Assembly (NCBI GenBank): GCA_015680685.1
Contig: MNCI01002737.1
Location: 4,078 to 68,077, forward strand
Length of the DNA: 64,000 bases
Direction of reading: 5' to 3'
Origin: Gnetum montanum
Lineage: Eukaryota; Streptophyta; Gnetopsida; Gnetales; Gnetaceae
The notes under the pieces are model-generated. The model searched no databases. It saw only the letters and a list, made by a program, of their open reading frames with translations, and was not told the DNA's origin. Below are positions 32,340-43,321 of the stretch, piece by piece. The position numbers were made by a program, and so were the translations under genes. Within the stretch, counting starts at the first letter, position 1; every line of letters starts with the position of its first letter.

Positions 32340-34032
32340 GAATCTACAATGGTCAATGCACATTGCACCATGGAGAAAGGACAACCTCGCTTATTATTTC
32401 GAATCTCTCCCTTCCAACTTAATCATGGGGGAGATGGCCACCTATGCTGATCAATCAAGGCCCTCAGTTCTGTTTTAAGTTTTTTTTTACACATTTTTGT
32501 TTTACAAATTCCTTTAACTTTTCTTCTTTTTGTTTTGCAATATCGTTTGTACTTTTTCTTTTATTTGTGTAAGTGTATGTGTAATTATCCATTTTGTTAA
32601 GTTCGTCACCCAATAAGTGCTCCTGATGATGGTATGAACTGTATTCTATTGATTGCTAATGTTTGGTTTTTACCTTTAAGTTATGATGTTGATACTAAAG
32701 TATGGTTTTTTTGATATAGTAGGCAATGATTTCACATCATCCACACATCCATAAATCTCTACGGTCTCTCTTGGCTTGGAACTATACCACCCCTTTCTTC
32801 AAATAATAAGAACTATCAATGAATCAGTGATTGGGTATTTCTCAAACTAAGGAAGGACTCAAGGATTGAAAAGGGTGTGGCTTCAAGGGAACTTCATGGA
32901 TTTTTTATGGCCATTCNCAGGCCCTTCTTTACTTCCTACTTTCTCCTTTCTCATTTCGTCGAAATGGTGGTGACTCTTTGACAGAGGCATTCATGTTACT
33001 TAGGGTGGATGGATTAGCCTAATGTATTAATGCAAAGTCACTGGATGTGGATGGTTTGAGGCTGGATTTGGAATGAGATCTACCAAGTCCCATTAATCAT
33101 TAACACACAAGGGGCTATACACCACCTTGTTCTTGAGACTCCATTCCATTCTCTTCTTTCCATCGTTCTTCCATTGTTCACCTCATTGCTGGTTATATCA
33201 ATAGTCTCTATTTTGGTTGACGCATTGTTTTTCTTTTTGGTAAACTCTTGTGGTTAAGACTTTAACTCTTGCTTCCAAATGACATTTCCAGAGCCTACGA
33301 GCTCTTCGAATGTGGGAATGGCAAGGCATTAAGGGCATGACCCTGCTTTGGGAAGGACCCACTGACATTCCTATTTAGTGCATTAGTTAATTTCTTTTCC
33401 TTAAACATTTTTGCAATCAATTTTCATTTTGTTCATTTCCATATCTGACATCCATTTCATTGGCATTACAGTTGTATCTTTTTCTCCATCTTTCTTATTC
33501 CTTATCTTTTTCCATTCTCTCACTACCGGAGGTTCGTGATTAGTCATGGGGGTCCTGGTCCAATTTTTTTGATTTTCTCCTAACCCCTACACCTTGGGTA
33601 GTCACCATTATTATATCTCCAAAATCCACATCATCCATATCACAACTCAGCCAATGGACCTTACATTGAGGCAAGGTATCAACTGCATTGTGATTCATTT
33701 ACCCTTGCTAATATAAGATTGTGTTGTGTGTGCAGATGGCAATCATATAACCATGGATTGGATCTGGAGGGAACACTTGGAATGGATTAGCGTTGAAGCA
33801 ATTATGCAAGGAACAAGATTGATGGCGTGCTTACGGATGGACAATGAAAGATGAAATCTTGGCGTTGGTAGCAATAAACTTCTTCTTTCTCTCTCTCTCC
33901 CTCTCTCTCTCTCTCAGCTGCCAAAGAAGGATGGATGTCAAATGTGCATAGTGTTCACTCTTATTGTCATGAACACTAATTTTTTCATGTATTGTAATGA
34001 TGATCCATTCACATGTCACCCCATTCACCATT
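32340..34032 (+). other. E+ 3' non-coding region
   Basis: No gene. T-rich tract at 32470-32580 like that after integrase in E1; one ambiguous base (N) at 32917; a CT-rich microsatellite at 33883-33916; a second ATTAGTCATGGGGG at about 33538-33551. Confidence 0.5.
33883..33916. repeat. CT microsatellite
   Basis: Interrupted (CT)n tract, TTTCTCTCTCTCTCCCTCTC and on to CTCAG. Confidence 0.9.
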
Positions 34033-34037
34033 AGTAT

Positions 34038-35959
34038 TTTACTGACCAAAATTGTTGGTGTAAGGCTGGAAGGGAAAAACAAACACCGAAAGATCATCGG
34101 ACGAGCACAGTTGACCTTGCCTTCGTGTGAGGGCAAGCTGGAAAAGAAAACAAAGGCAGAGTGCCTTGGATGGTCTGCATGCAAGTCAACCAAGGACTTC
34201 CCCGAACATAAGCTGTGGCTCATGCTGGGGTTATTGTAATTGATGTTCAAAATGTAACAGTGATGCACAAAACGCAAACAGATCGTATACAGAATAATAT
34301 TGCAAACAAAATGTAAAGTGAATGTAAAATAGAGTAAACAATGTAATGGAAGACAAAATGAACTGTATTGTATTGCTTGGTGTGCATCGGTCAAAGCGTA
34401 GCTACATGTGTGGATGGCAAGTCAAGCGCCTAGCCCCAGGGTAATGTATTTCAGAAGTGCTTGGATACTAGGAGTCAGGTATGTCTGAGTGCCCAAAGTC
34501 GCTGGTTAGTGCTTTCTAAGCCATCAACCTCCAAAATTTCCAACCCTGTTTATGTGAATTGACAAGGTATTTATAGGGTTTGGCCAGGTTCTAGCACGGA
34601 ATTCATGGATGAAATCAACAGCTAAGATATGAGAGGAAAACGGATCGTGTGACACGTGTTCGATGGACAGCTACGTGTGAGTTGGACATGTGTAAGCAAG
34701 CTACGTTTTTGACTAGGTGCATTGTATCTTACAATGTGTGTTGGCTTACTCAAGCTAGCTTACACTCATGGAAGTAGATACAATTTGGAGTGTACGAGCT
34801 TGGCAAGCTCACAAATGATGAAAATTTACAATGAAAATGATAATGTACAATAAGAGAGATTGACTCCAACTCACTTGAAACTTCTCGGTCTCTGAATTGA
34901 CTACTACAGGATGTCAATTCCACTAGTTTTGTGGCTGTTTGAGGCATCTTTGTTTCACCAGGACTTTTAGCATGAGTTGATTTTGTCTTGGCGTGTCCTC
35001 AGCGTGATTTTGGCATGCTTTCGACCAAGAGTGATTAGTACTCACGCTGCACTCACGCTGCCAGCGTGACCTCAACTTGAATCAGCCAAAAATGACATAT
35101 TTCACCAAAAATTTTGATTTTTGAAGCCTAGTTTTTGAGTATAGCAATTGCCTAATTGTGGTTAACCTTAAGAGTGATCTGAAAATCAAATTTTGAGCTT
35201 GAGAGTGACTTTTTTTAGCCACTTTTGGCAGCTCACGTTGCTAACGTGAGTGCAACGTGACCACAGTGTGAGCTGCAAAAACTTGCAATTTTGGACCTAA
35301 AATCTAGAATTCTAGAGGCTGGGACCCATAATTGTCAATAGTGAACCCTGAGGATGAATTGCACCCTTGAAATCAAGTCATTTTGACTCAATTTTGAGGA
35401 TCTGAAAGTTGCTCACGTTGTACTCACGCTACCAGTGTGACCTTAGCGTGAGTAATAGCGTGAGTGTGAAAATGTGAACAATTTGTCTCAAAATTTGAAT
35501 TTCTAAATGCTGAAACTTGGAGTGGATATCAATGGCCCTTGAGGATGGCTTGCACCCTGGAGATCAGATCATTCTGACTTAGTTTTGGGGCTGTCAGAGT
35601 CGGTCACGCTGTACTCACGCTGCCAGCATGACCTCAGCGTGACCATAGCGTGAGTGAGAAAATTTGCACTATTTTGACCAGAAATTTAAATCCCCAAATG
35701 CTGAAACTTGGAGTGGATATCAGTGGCCCTTGAGGATGGCTTTCACCCTCAAATTGAGCCACCTTTGACTTGATTCTGACTCCATTTGGAGTTGCTCATG
35801 CTGAGGACAAGCTAGCTTGACAAGCCGAGTGTGAGCAAGCTGGCTTGAGCGAGTTGGATGTGAGTTCCATGCCTTAGTCAAATTTTTTCTTCCCAAAAGC
35901 TGAAAGGACTCTGGGTCATTCTCATTTCAAAGTTTTAGGTCGAAATTAGTGGTGTTTCA
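34038..35959 (-). mobile_element. Solo-LTR-like 1.9-kb insertion, copy B
   Basis: 1,922 bp with perfect duplication AGTAT (34033-34037; 35960-35964). Same ends as the unit at 2024-3903: in minus orientation TGAAACACCACTAATTTC at the start and GGTCAGTAAA at the end. Minus-strand TATA-like CTATAAATACC at about 34569-34579. Contains four or five ~185-bp sub-repeats (centred near 35045, 35230, 35415, 35605, 35795) but only one or two units of the 28-bp minisatellite. No coding capacity that I credit; the frame 34394-33831 partly overlaps it but is non-homologous chance sequence. Confidence 0.7.
34985..35865. repeat. About 185-bp sub-repeats inside insertion copy B
   Basis: Each unit has CTCACGCTGTACTCACGCTG followed by CCAGCGTGACCTCAGCGTGA or a decayed form, then GAAACTTGGAGTGGATATCA. 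Spacing 182-193 bp. Confidence 0.65.
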
Positions 35960-36042
35960 AGTATCATTCAAGTCAATAATCTCATATCTTCCCAATATTT
36001 GTAAGGAACTCAAGGACGAGTTTTCATTCAGTCATGGGGGTA

Positions 36043-36804
36043 TGATGAACCGCGATATCGCGTCCTGCTATTACATCTATAAATAAGAGGCAACCTTCTC
36101 TTGTTTCGACATCTAGATCTAGACCCTTAGGTAAACTATAGTAGTTTTACCGTTCTAGAGTTAGAATAATTTCCATGTGCCCACAGTAGGAGTCTCAAAG
36201 TGAATGGATCTTTATTCGAGCAAATTGTACCTGAGCACACATTTGTGTACGATAATAAAGATGAACTTTCTAATAAACCTTGCAGCATATGGACTAAGCT
36301 AAATAGGATTTAATTATTGTTAATGTTTAAATGCTTTTTTAGATAATTAATCTCTCTCAACCCTCAACTCTCCTAGTTAAGTGCATTCAGTACAACCACT
36401 TCGAACACGTGTGTAACGCTTGGTAACCCAGTAATGAGTAGCGTTTGGTAATCCCAGTAACATTACACTGGTTCAGGGTGTGTACGGTAAGTGGGAACAG
36501 ATACTGGTGCTAGGACGATTAGAACTTAGTTAGTGAGTAGTTAATGGAAATTAGTTATTTAGTTCTCTTCACCCTTTCCTCTTAGCATATGCGTTAAAAA
36601 GATAAAAGACATAAAAATCACATGCCTCAAGCTTACTTAACCATACAACCGTGACAATACAAGTAAGCTTGGGAAGACAACGATTGATTAACCTTAAGTG
36701 TTCCATTAGGGCGCATAAGCACTTAGTCCTTGGAGTTCGATCGGATCATGCGTGTAACGCTCATATTCGTATGGTTCAGTGTAAGGGTACCTCGCCATTC
36801 ATCA
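36043..36804 (+). repeat. E+ 3' LTR (762 bp)
   Basis: Starts TGATGAACCGCGATATCG right after GTCATGGGGGTA and ends CATTCATCA, followed by ATTGT. TATA box CTATAAATAAGAGGC at 36078-36092. Aligns to the 5' LTR throughout, with a short deletion near its start. Confidence 0.92.
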
Positions 36805-36809
36805 ATTGT

Positions 36810-37250
36810 TGGATAGTGTTGGCCACAACGAAGATGCTTGAAGTTGCATCTTAACAGCTTCCAAAGCAAACTCTATGAATGGGCCAAAGTTGAACTCCAT
36901 AATGATCATAGACATTATGGATTTTTCTTGAATGGCCTAGAGGCAATCATTAGATAGCATGAGACATTGTCCCTATTCAAATGCTAGTGGTGCCTCTGCT
37001 TCTACTTAGGTTGAATGTTGTGTGGCAAAAGTCTAATGGTGGATGCTAAATGATTGAGCCCCCTGATTTATGTGTTCAACCTATGGAGTTTATTCTTCCA
37101 CGTGGCCTCTTCATCTTTTGCTACCGTGCTATGAAGGTCCTTCTATTGCTGGTCTCTTTGGATCCATCTGCAATCATTAAGAATTTAAGGTCACTAAGGT
37201 ATTCAAATCAATTTCTAACAGTTCATAATCCCTTCTCGTATTCTTGGTTT
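36810..37250 (-). pseudogene. aORF copy B, 5' part
   Basis: The minus-strand reading includes IMSMIIMEFNFGPFIEFALE and KMQLQASSLWPTL-like text, parallel to LDFGSFLEQAPKEVQDQL and TSPMWQI in copy A. When E+ and one duplication are removed, the minus reading continues from here (FVVANTIQQC) directly into WYLGEVYQFW at 28070, with one stop at the join. Stops and frame changes elsewhere. Confidence 0.5.
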
Positions 37251-38640
37251 GATTAAGTTATCTTTTTTATCAGTTATGGTCTTATTATGATTGTAGAGTT
37301 AGAGAAATTTCAAAGAGAATATCCTTATTATGGTATTTACAAAATTATCTATTGCTATTGTTGATGAGTAAATTTTGGACACACTAACACCTATAAAAAC
37401 TTGTTTTAGTAGACTATCATCCGTAAACCCAGGAATAGTCTTAGCTGGAAAAGACTATGTGATAAAAATAATAATAATAATACACACAAAATATTGAAAA
37501 TTTAAATTAAATTTAAATTTTAGGAGGGTAATGTTTGGATTATAACAAATAAAAAAACATAGTAAAATACCCTAAATTAAAATTAAACATTTGTGCAATT
37601 TTTTTTTTTTTTGAAAAGTAAACAATACAAAAGAAAAATTGAAATTAAATTAAAATTTATCCTGCCCTTAACCACCGTCGTTCTGTGATGTTGCTGCTAA
37701 CGGGCATCATCAACTACAACTATCAAGGGCTGTCGTCAATTGTTGCTGCCTGTTGCTTGCCTGATTGCTCCAAGGTCTGATAATTTTGGAGTCGCAGTCC
37801 CAGATCTCATCTCCCAGCCCCGCATCACCTTTGACCACCCACCTGGATCCTTCCTTTCCTATAAGAGAAGCTTAAGCCACACAAACGAAACAGATGAAGA
37901 ATCATTCAAACGATGCCGGATTAAACAGCCACCAATCAATCAGTCTGCGATCCAATCATCCAAATTCAAGATCAAACAGCAATCCTTATTCACTGACGAA
38001 TCGGTCAAAATGGCTCCCCAATCAATTCAGGCAAGACGGAAGAGCAAAATAGCGCAATCCACCCTTCCACTGTCCTACATGACCGGTAGCCAGGCCAACC
38101 ATAAAAATGAAAAAAAAATCGGATCAATTCTCACCCTTCCAAAAAACCCCCTGGGCCTTCACCCAATCAATCCTCAATTCATGGAAAATGGAAGGAGGAA
38201 AGAACAAAGGTAGGGTTTCTGATCAGGTCAACAAAAAAAAACGTCGTCTATCCGTCTGTCCCTCGTATCTCCGTTTCAATTCACAAAAATCAACACATCC
38301 ACAACACGATAAACAAAAAAAAAAAAAAAAAAAAACAATTCCAACGTGACAGAACTGCAACTGCCACGTACATGATTCCTCATTTTTATTTTTATTTTTC
38401 TTTTTTTCTAATAACTTTCATTTAAAATACAAATTTATGCAAGGTTCCAAAAACCATTCCATGGAATACATGTTTGCTTTTGTAACTTTAGATAAATCTA
38501 TTGTTTCCAATTCCAGTAAAATTGATTTTCACATAAAATTTGAGTCCTATTTTAAGAAATATTAAAAAATTGCATTAAATTAAATTTCACTAGCCAAATT
38601 ATTTTACCAAAATAGCCAAAGTGCTTTTAGAAAAAAGTAA
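37251..38640. other. Unassigned region with a GC-richer island and an A tract
   Basis: 37640-38315 is GC-richer than its surroundings and contains a plus-strand frame (37740-38213, 157 codons, Ser/Lys/Gln-rich) that I do not recognise. It is bounded on the right by an uninterrupted A tract of about 21 bases (38316-38336) and on the left by T- and A-rich sequence near 37600-37640. On the minus strand CAGAAACCCTACC (about 38211-38223) resembles a plant 5' leader. It could be a retroposed transcript, or part of an LTR of another family starting TGTTGAGGTCAACC at about 38726 on the minus strand. No homology assigned. Confidence 0.3.
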
Positions 38641-39797
38641 ATTCAATTGACCAAAGAAATAATAATGAACATGAAATTGTTGATAATGGTCTCATGTTTA
38701 GCATGGGCGAGGTTGACCTCAACACTTAGCCCCCAAACTACAAATTGCATGCAAGTGCAAGGATAGTAAAACCATAAAAATTTTAAATGAAAATGCAAAC
38801 TCGAAAGTAAACTATAATATTCTAGACATGATCAAAATAACCAAATAATCAAAAGAGACATCGGCTTGGGCCATCCAAACCACCATTAAAATCTAAATAT
38901 ATGATTTATTATTATTTTAACTATATATATATATATAATTATTTATATATGTATATATAATTAAGATCTCATTCTCAATATTCTCACAAGGTAAAAGTAA
39001 AAGTATGCAGATTATTTTGAGCACGAGACTTTTATAGAACTTAATGAGAAGGACAAGCTAAAGCTCAGGTTAGATCATAGTAAGCCACAACTTTTAGATT
39101 TTTTTTGGGTCTTTTTTTTTTTTGCAAATTGAAATTCAAAAGGGTAAACGGAGGTTAGAGTGAGGATTGCTGCCGGACCCCATCACGCCCAAGAACTTAT
39201 TACACTGCCAATGAACATGGTCCTTATATTTTTTTTTTTTTTGAAGAAGAAGAAACTTTGCTAATGGTGTACTTCATTCTTGATGTAGGAATTCTAACAC
39301 AAGTCTGGCCGATTAGCTACACTGCCAAAGAACACGGTTCTTTCGAAAACTTCACCCATGGTGCAGTTCAACCCAACCCTTGTGTATGTGCCTTTGATTC
39401 CTATTTAATGGCATCATAGCAGGTCTCCTTGGTGGCTAAGGACTCTCAAGTGGAAATGAACACACTTGACCCCATTGTTCACAGGATAGCCATGGATCAT
39501 CACACCTGAGGGCTAGGGCTTATGAGAGAAAAGGATAGAATTTTCCAAGGTTACCTAGTGATTATGACTAACCATTCTCCAACATCACATATCCTACACT
39601 CACATGATCATGATGATAACATGATAAGTTTGTATAAATCCAATGCTCCATAATCTAACATAACAAATAAACTGAAACCTTGGAATCAATTGGAAAGAGT
39701 TATAACATTATTGAAATATAACATTACAGTAATAGTAAAATATATTATACCTACATTATTTTCCAATGGTGTTAAGATGACCCAATGTCTAGTAACT
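38641..39797 (-). mobile_element. Remnant of an older Ty3-type element, left of E3
   Basis: No coding part. GAAGAAACTTTGCTAATGGT, GACCCCATTGTTCACAGG and similar text around 39180-39560 resembles the post-coding regions of other elements here. It borders E3, and on E3's other side (46343 on) lies integrase C-terminal text, so both sides probably belong to one element into which E3 jumped. An AT microsatellite lies at 38921-38962. Confidence 0.35.
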
Positions 39798-40723
39798 TGA
39801 TGAGTGACGAGATACCACTACACTCAACCATACAAATACGAGCGTTTTCACGTGCGATCTGGTCGAACTCCGCAAACGGACTAGTTGTGGCACCTAAACA
39901 GTTATCCTTAGGTCGCAGTTCGCTGTCTTCCCACCTAGACTAGTATTATCTTTGTCACGTATGGTTTAGTCCAGAGTGAGGTGTATGATGTGGTCCTAAT
40001 CTAACACTACTCCTAAAGGAAGTGGAAAATAATATTAACTAAGCTAAGATAGGAGGGAAAGAGTAAGAGAATCTAATCTAGCCTAAGTACGATGAGCATC
40101 CGTTCCTTGATCATCTGTACACATCTTGGACCTCGTGCACGACTACCACTGGGATTACCAAGTGCAGATCTTAGGTACGCCACTAAGTTACCAAGTAGTC
40201 ATACTTAAATGCTCGTAATCAAGTCGTACTCATTCCGCGTTACTAGGAGATAAGGGTGAGAGAGACTAACTAAGAAAGCAGTAAATAACAATTAAATAAA
40301 TAAATAAATAGGTGAATGCTGCAATGATGAAGTAATCTCAATCTTTATTGTCGGTCATGTGCCTGTCCAAGTACGTCACACTCGAATAAAGGATGTCGTA
40401 CAATTACATTCACCACACTGTGGGTAAACACTGAAAAATATTCTATCTCTGGAAGGGGAAAACTGCCAGAGCTTCACTAAGGAACTAAACTAGATGTCTA
40501 AAACTGGGAAAGCCGCCTCTTATTTATAGATATTGAGGTAGGAAAGACACGATATCGCGTACGATACATCGTGTACGCGATATCATGGAAAGGATACGAT
40601 ATTGCGTACGCGATATCACGGGTAGATGAGATATCGCGTACGCAATATCGTAGCCCATGAGATATCGCGGGTGCCTTATCGTGGGTGCGTTATCATAGTT
40701 GCTAGCAATTTCATGACTCATCA
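39798..40723 (-). repeat. E3 3' LTR (926 bp)
   Basis: Plus-orientation ends TGATGAGTGA and GACTCATCA. Minus TATAAATA at 40521-40528. Between the TATA box and the LTR start (40531-40700) are tandem palindromes of the GATATCGCGTACGCGATATC type, one more unit than in the 5' LTR. Confidence 0.92.
40531..40705. repeat. Palindromic repeat array upstream of the LTR TATA box
   Basis: GATATCGCGTACG, CGTGTACGCGATATC, GATATTGCGTACGCGATATC and GAGATATCGCGTACGC follow one another. Each half is self-complementary, so the array can form hairpins. It occupies the presumed enhancer part of U3. The counterpart in the 5' LTR is 46195-46335. Confidence 0.8.
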
Positions 40724-40919
40724 TACCCCCACGACTGAATGAAAACTCGTCCTCGAGTTAAAGTGAGAACAAGCTACATTGATTACACAGTGGATAGGTA
40801 TGGGATTATTAGATGGAAAAATGGGATGATGCCGTAGTGTGGGGAGAAAACAAAATAAAGACACAACACACAGAATATGCTACAACTACAAAAAATTGGA
40901 ACTCATGTAGTTCCTAGTG

Positions 40920-41470
40920 ACGGTGGCTCCTCCATAGTGTCTTTCCCTTTTCTTGCGCTCCAGGTCTTAGAATTTGATGGCGTCGAAGTATGGTCTGGAG
41001 TTTCTCCTCTTGTAAGGCCTTGAGTGCCTTGGCATGCACGTAAGTTTGTGCTTGTGCCATAGAGGCATCCAGTCAGCCTTCTCTTTTTCCTTCACCACCC
41101 TTTTATTATCTGTCAACAATTTATTAAGTTGCTTGGTTCTGAAAGTGTCCAACTGGTTCTGAGCAACCTTTGGCTCTGTATTCAAAAGGTTTAATGCTTC
41201 CGAAATGGCTTGAAAAGAGAAATCAATAGTCACACCACAAATGTTAACCATGGTGCCTTCTTCTTTATTGTGCCAAAATTGGTACGTTTCCCCTAAGTAC
41301 CAGGCACCGCTTTCAGAGAGGGTATCTCCTGCTCTGCATGTTGTTCAATAGGAACTTATCCTTCACCTCTCCTAGGTCTTTTGATCGCACCTTGAGCATG
41401 ACCTTCCTATAGTTCGCATTTCGGGGCCATCTGTAATCACACAGGGCCAATCATTAGTAAGGTTGTTACC
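40920..41470 (-). pseudogene. aORF copy C remnant in E3
   Basis: Minus-strand text GAWYLGETYQFWHNKEEGTM at about 41305-41240 leads into an open piece (41251-40967: VNICGVTIDFSFQAISEALN, then RTKQLNKLLTDNKRVVKEKE). The first motif matches copies A (SGKWYMGEMFLFW) and B (WYLGEVYQFW). The central part with the FP.LI..LC motif is deleted and most of the coiled coil is missing. It lies between the gag/non-coding region and the polypurine side. Confidence 0.6.
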
Positions 41471-43321
41471 AAAGTTAGGTTATACCTTACTGCTTACCTT
41501 AATAGATTTACTTTATTTTCGTGTGATAATTATTGGAAGAACATATCCTCGAAAGATTATAGTGTTGAGTCCTCTTTGCTTAGGTGGTTTTCAAATTTAA
41601 TTTTTTGGTATAGCTAAGGGGATTAAATGATTTTTTGGGCACAATTATTCTAAGTGTTATAACTAATTACCCTTAAATATGTCATTCGGGCGATGATGAA
41701 TTTCAAAAACTTTATGTGCTATTCGGCATGTGCCCCTCCCCCATGACTAAGCTGGACACTCCGGGGTCAAGTAGGTTCAAACAGTAGGAAAATCGGAGTA
41801 CTGGCGAGCAAGTTATGGATATGAAAGCACGAGATGCGCAATCGCAAGTCGTAGAGAGGAATTGAAAAATGTCCCCTACGTGAACAATTGCAAATGATGT
41901 TGATTAGCACAAGGGGGTTATGTATATATATTTTCATTGAAGTTAGGGCACTTAGAGAATGTACTGAATTTTTAATATTTCTTTGAAATTAAACGATGTA
42001 AACTAAGGACATATGGATGATTGTTAAAAGGTTCCAGGGTAATTCAACTAGTTCTAAAGGTACAAAAATTATGATGATGTGTTTATCAATAAAGACCTCG
42101 GATGGGAGAAAAAGGCTATCTGACGGTTCATAGGAATGTTGATTCAGAGGGATAATGATAAGGGAAAGAATATTGTTTGAAAATTATGCCGAGGGTAAGA
42201 AATGGTGTGTGTGAGCTATGTCATAAGTGAAGATTACAAAAAAATTACACAAGTGGGTCCTCCCCAAAGCAGGTTTCAACATATAATGCCCTTGTGTAAC
42301 CACACTTAAAGTGTCCATGGGCACTAGAAGGGTTAAATGTAATCTGCACTAACTCCACAAAACACACACATGTAATTATCACTGGAATGAGATGAAAATT
42401 CTATGTTACACGAGACACGAGCTACAATTATACGAACAGTGAGATGAGACGAACTATAGAAAGGGATTGTAGAGATTGGGACATGAGGTAACTGACCCAG
42501 GGCACAATGAATCCTACATGTAAAGCATGCTTAAAGTGTCATTAACCTGTTGTTCCAAGATCAGGACCAAGTCCATCCTCTAATCAGTGACATCACATTG
42601 TTTCATCCCATGATGGGTAACTATGAGAGTACCAGAAAAACAAGGCATACGATCACTTGGTGTTTAGTTCAAGGGAGGAGTAACTTTTGTTTCGTGACAC
42701 TTTTCTTTTCTTTTCTTCTTTTTTTTCTCTTTTTTTTTTGAATACTGAATCTAGAGAAGCCACCAACCTTCAGGCATGGGTGCATGTCTTTCTAGTGGGA
42801 CCCCCTAGAACAGCATTGGATTTTTGTGTGCCCTTTTGATTACTCTTACTCCCATTTTTTGTTAGATCTACAAGGATCTTAGTACAACCAAGTTGCATGA
42901 TAACTCCCACAGATGCCACCAAAGAAAATCCACAAGTCCCATTGATGTCACACCCTAATCATTCCCTCTTGGTCCATCCTTCTTCATTCGAGGTACAATG
43001 AACACAAAAGTAATTTTAAGTTTTTTTTTAAAAAAATATCAAGAATATCACTGTACCCTCGAACAAAACCTCTTATTTGTAGAGTGGATGAGTGGGTGTA
43101 ATGGGCTCACTGTCCAAATAATTGATCACTCGAGACACGATAACATAAAACACACCTCGACCGACGATCCACATGAGTGTTTTATTCATAGACGAGATTA
43201 CTTTCAAAAAACGTAAAAAAGGAAAAAAGATAAAATAAAAAAGTTAAAAAATGAAAAACTGGAAAACAAAAAGTTGTAAAATTAAAGAAAACAGAAAAAT
43301 GTTTATTAATCCTGCTTGTTA
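41471..43321 (-). other. E3 non-coding region between gag and aORF
   Basis: No gene. It matches E5 (about 51480-53520) in order: CCTCCCCATGACTAAG-type block (41735-41760), GGTCCTCCCCAAAGCAGG (42256-42273; E5 52250-52265), GAAGCCACCAACCTTCAGGC (42756-42775; E5 52716-52735), and GAGTGGATGAGTGGGTGTAA (43081-43100; E5 53116-53135). Conservation without coding in two elements suggests a structural or regulatory role or simply shared descent. Confidence 0.5.

Larger units (their letters stand above)
28085..36804 (+). mobile_element. E+: complete LTR retrotransposon lacking RT, RNase H and integrase, nested in aORF copy B
   Basis: Bounded by perfect 5-bp repeats ATTGT (28080-28084; 36805-36809). 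LTRs 28085-28854 and 36043-36804, about 94-95% alike by eye; primer site 28856-28874; gag 28970-31550; protease 31560-32000. Downstream of protease the sequence jumps, near 32.2-32.35 kb, to the region that follows integrase in E1 (CTTCCAACTTAATCATGGGGGAGATGGCCA), so pol was deleted. The long 3' non-coding part carries the 1.9-kb insertion 34038-35959 and a polypurine side GTCATGGGGGTA just before the 3' LTR. It must have been mobilised by proteins in trans if it moved in this form. Confidence 0.9.

Noticed and set aside
33831-34394. Minus-strand frame of 187 codons
   Set aside because: It spans the left boundary of an insertion with target duplication, includes translated CT-repeat sequence (RERERERE), and has no homologue in the other copy.
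37740-38213. 157-codon plus frame as a real gene
   Set aside because: No recognisable domain, low-complexity Ser/Lys/Gln content and no exon context. Described only as part of an unassigned region.
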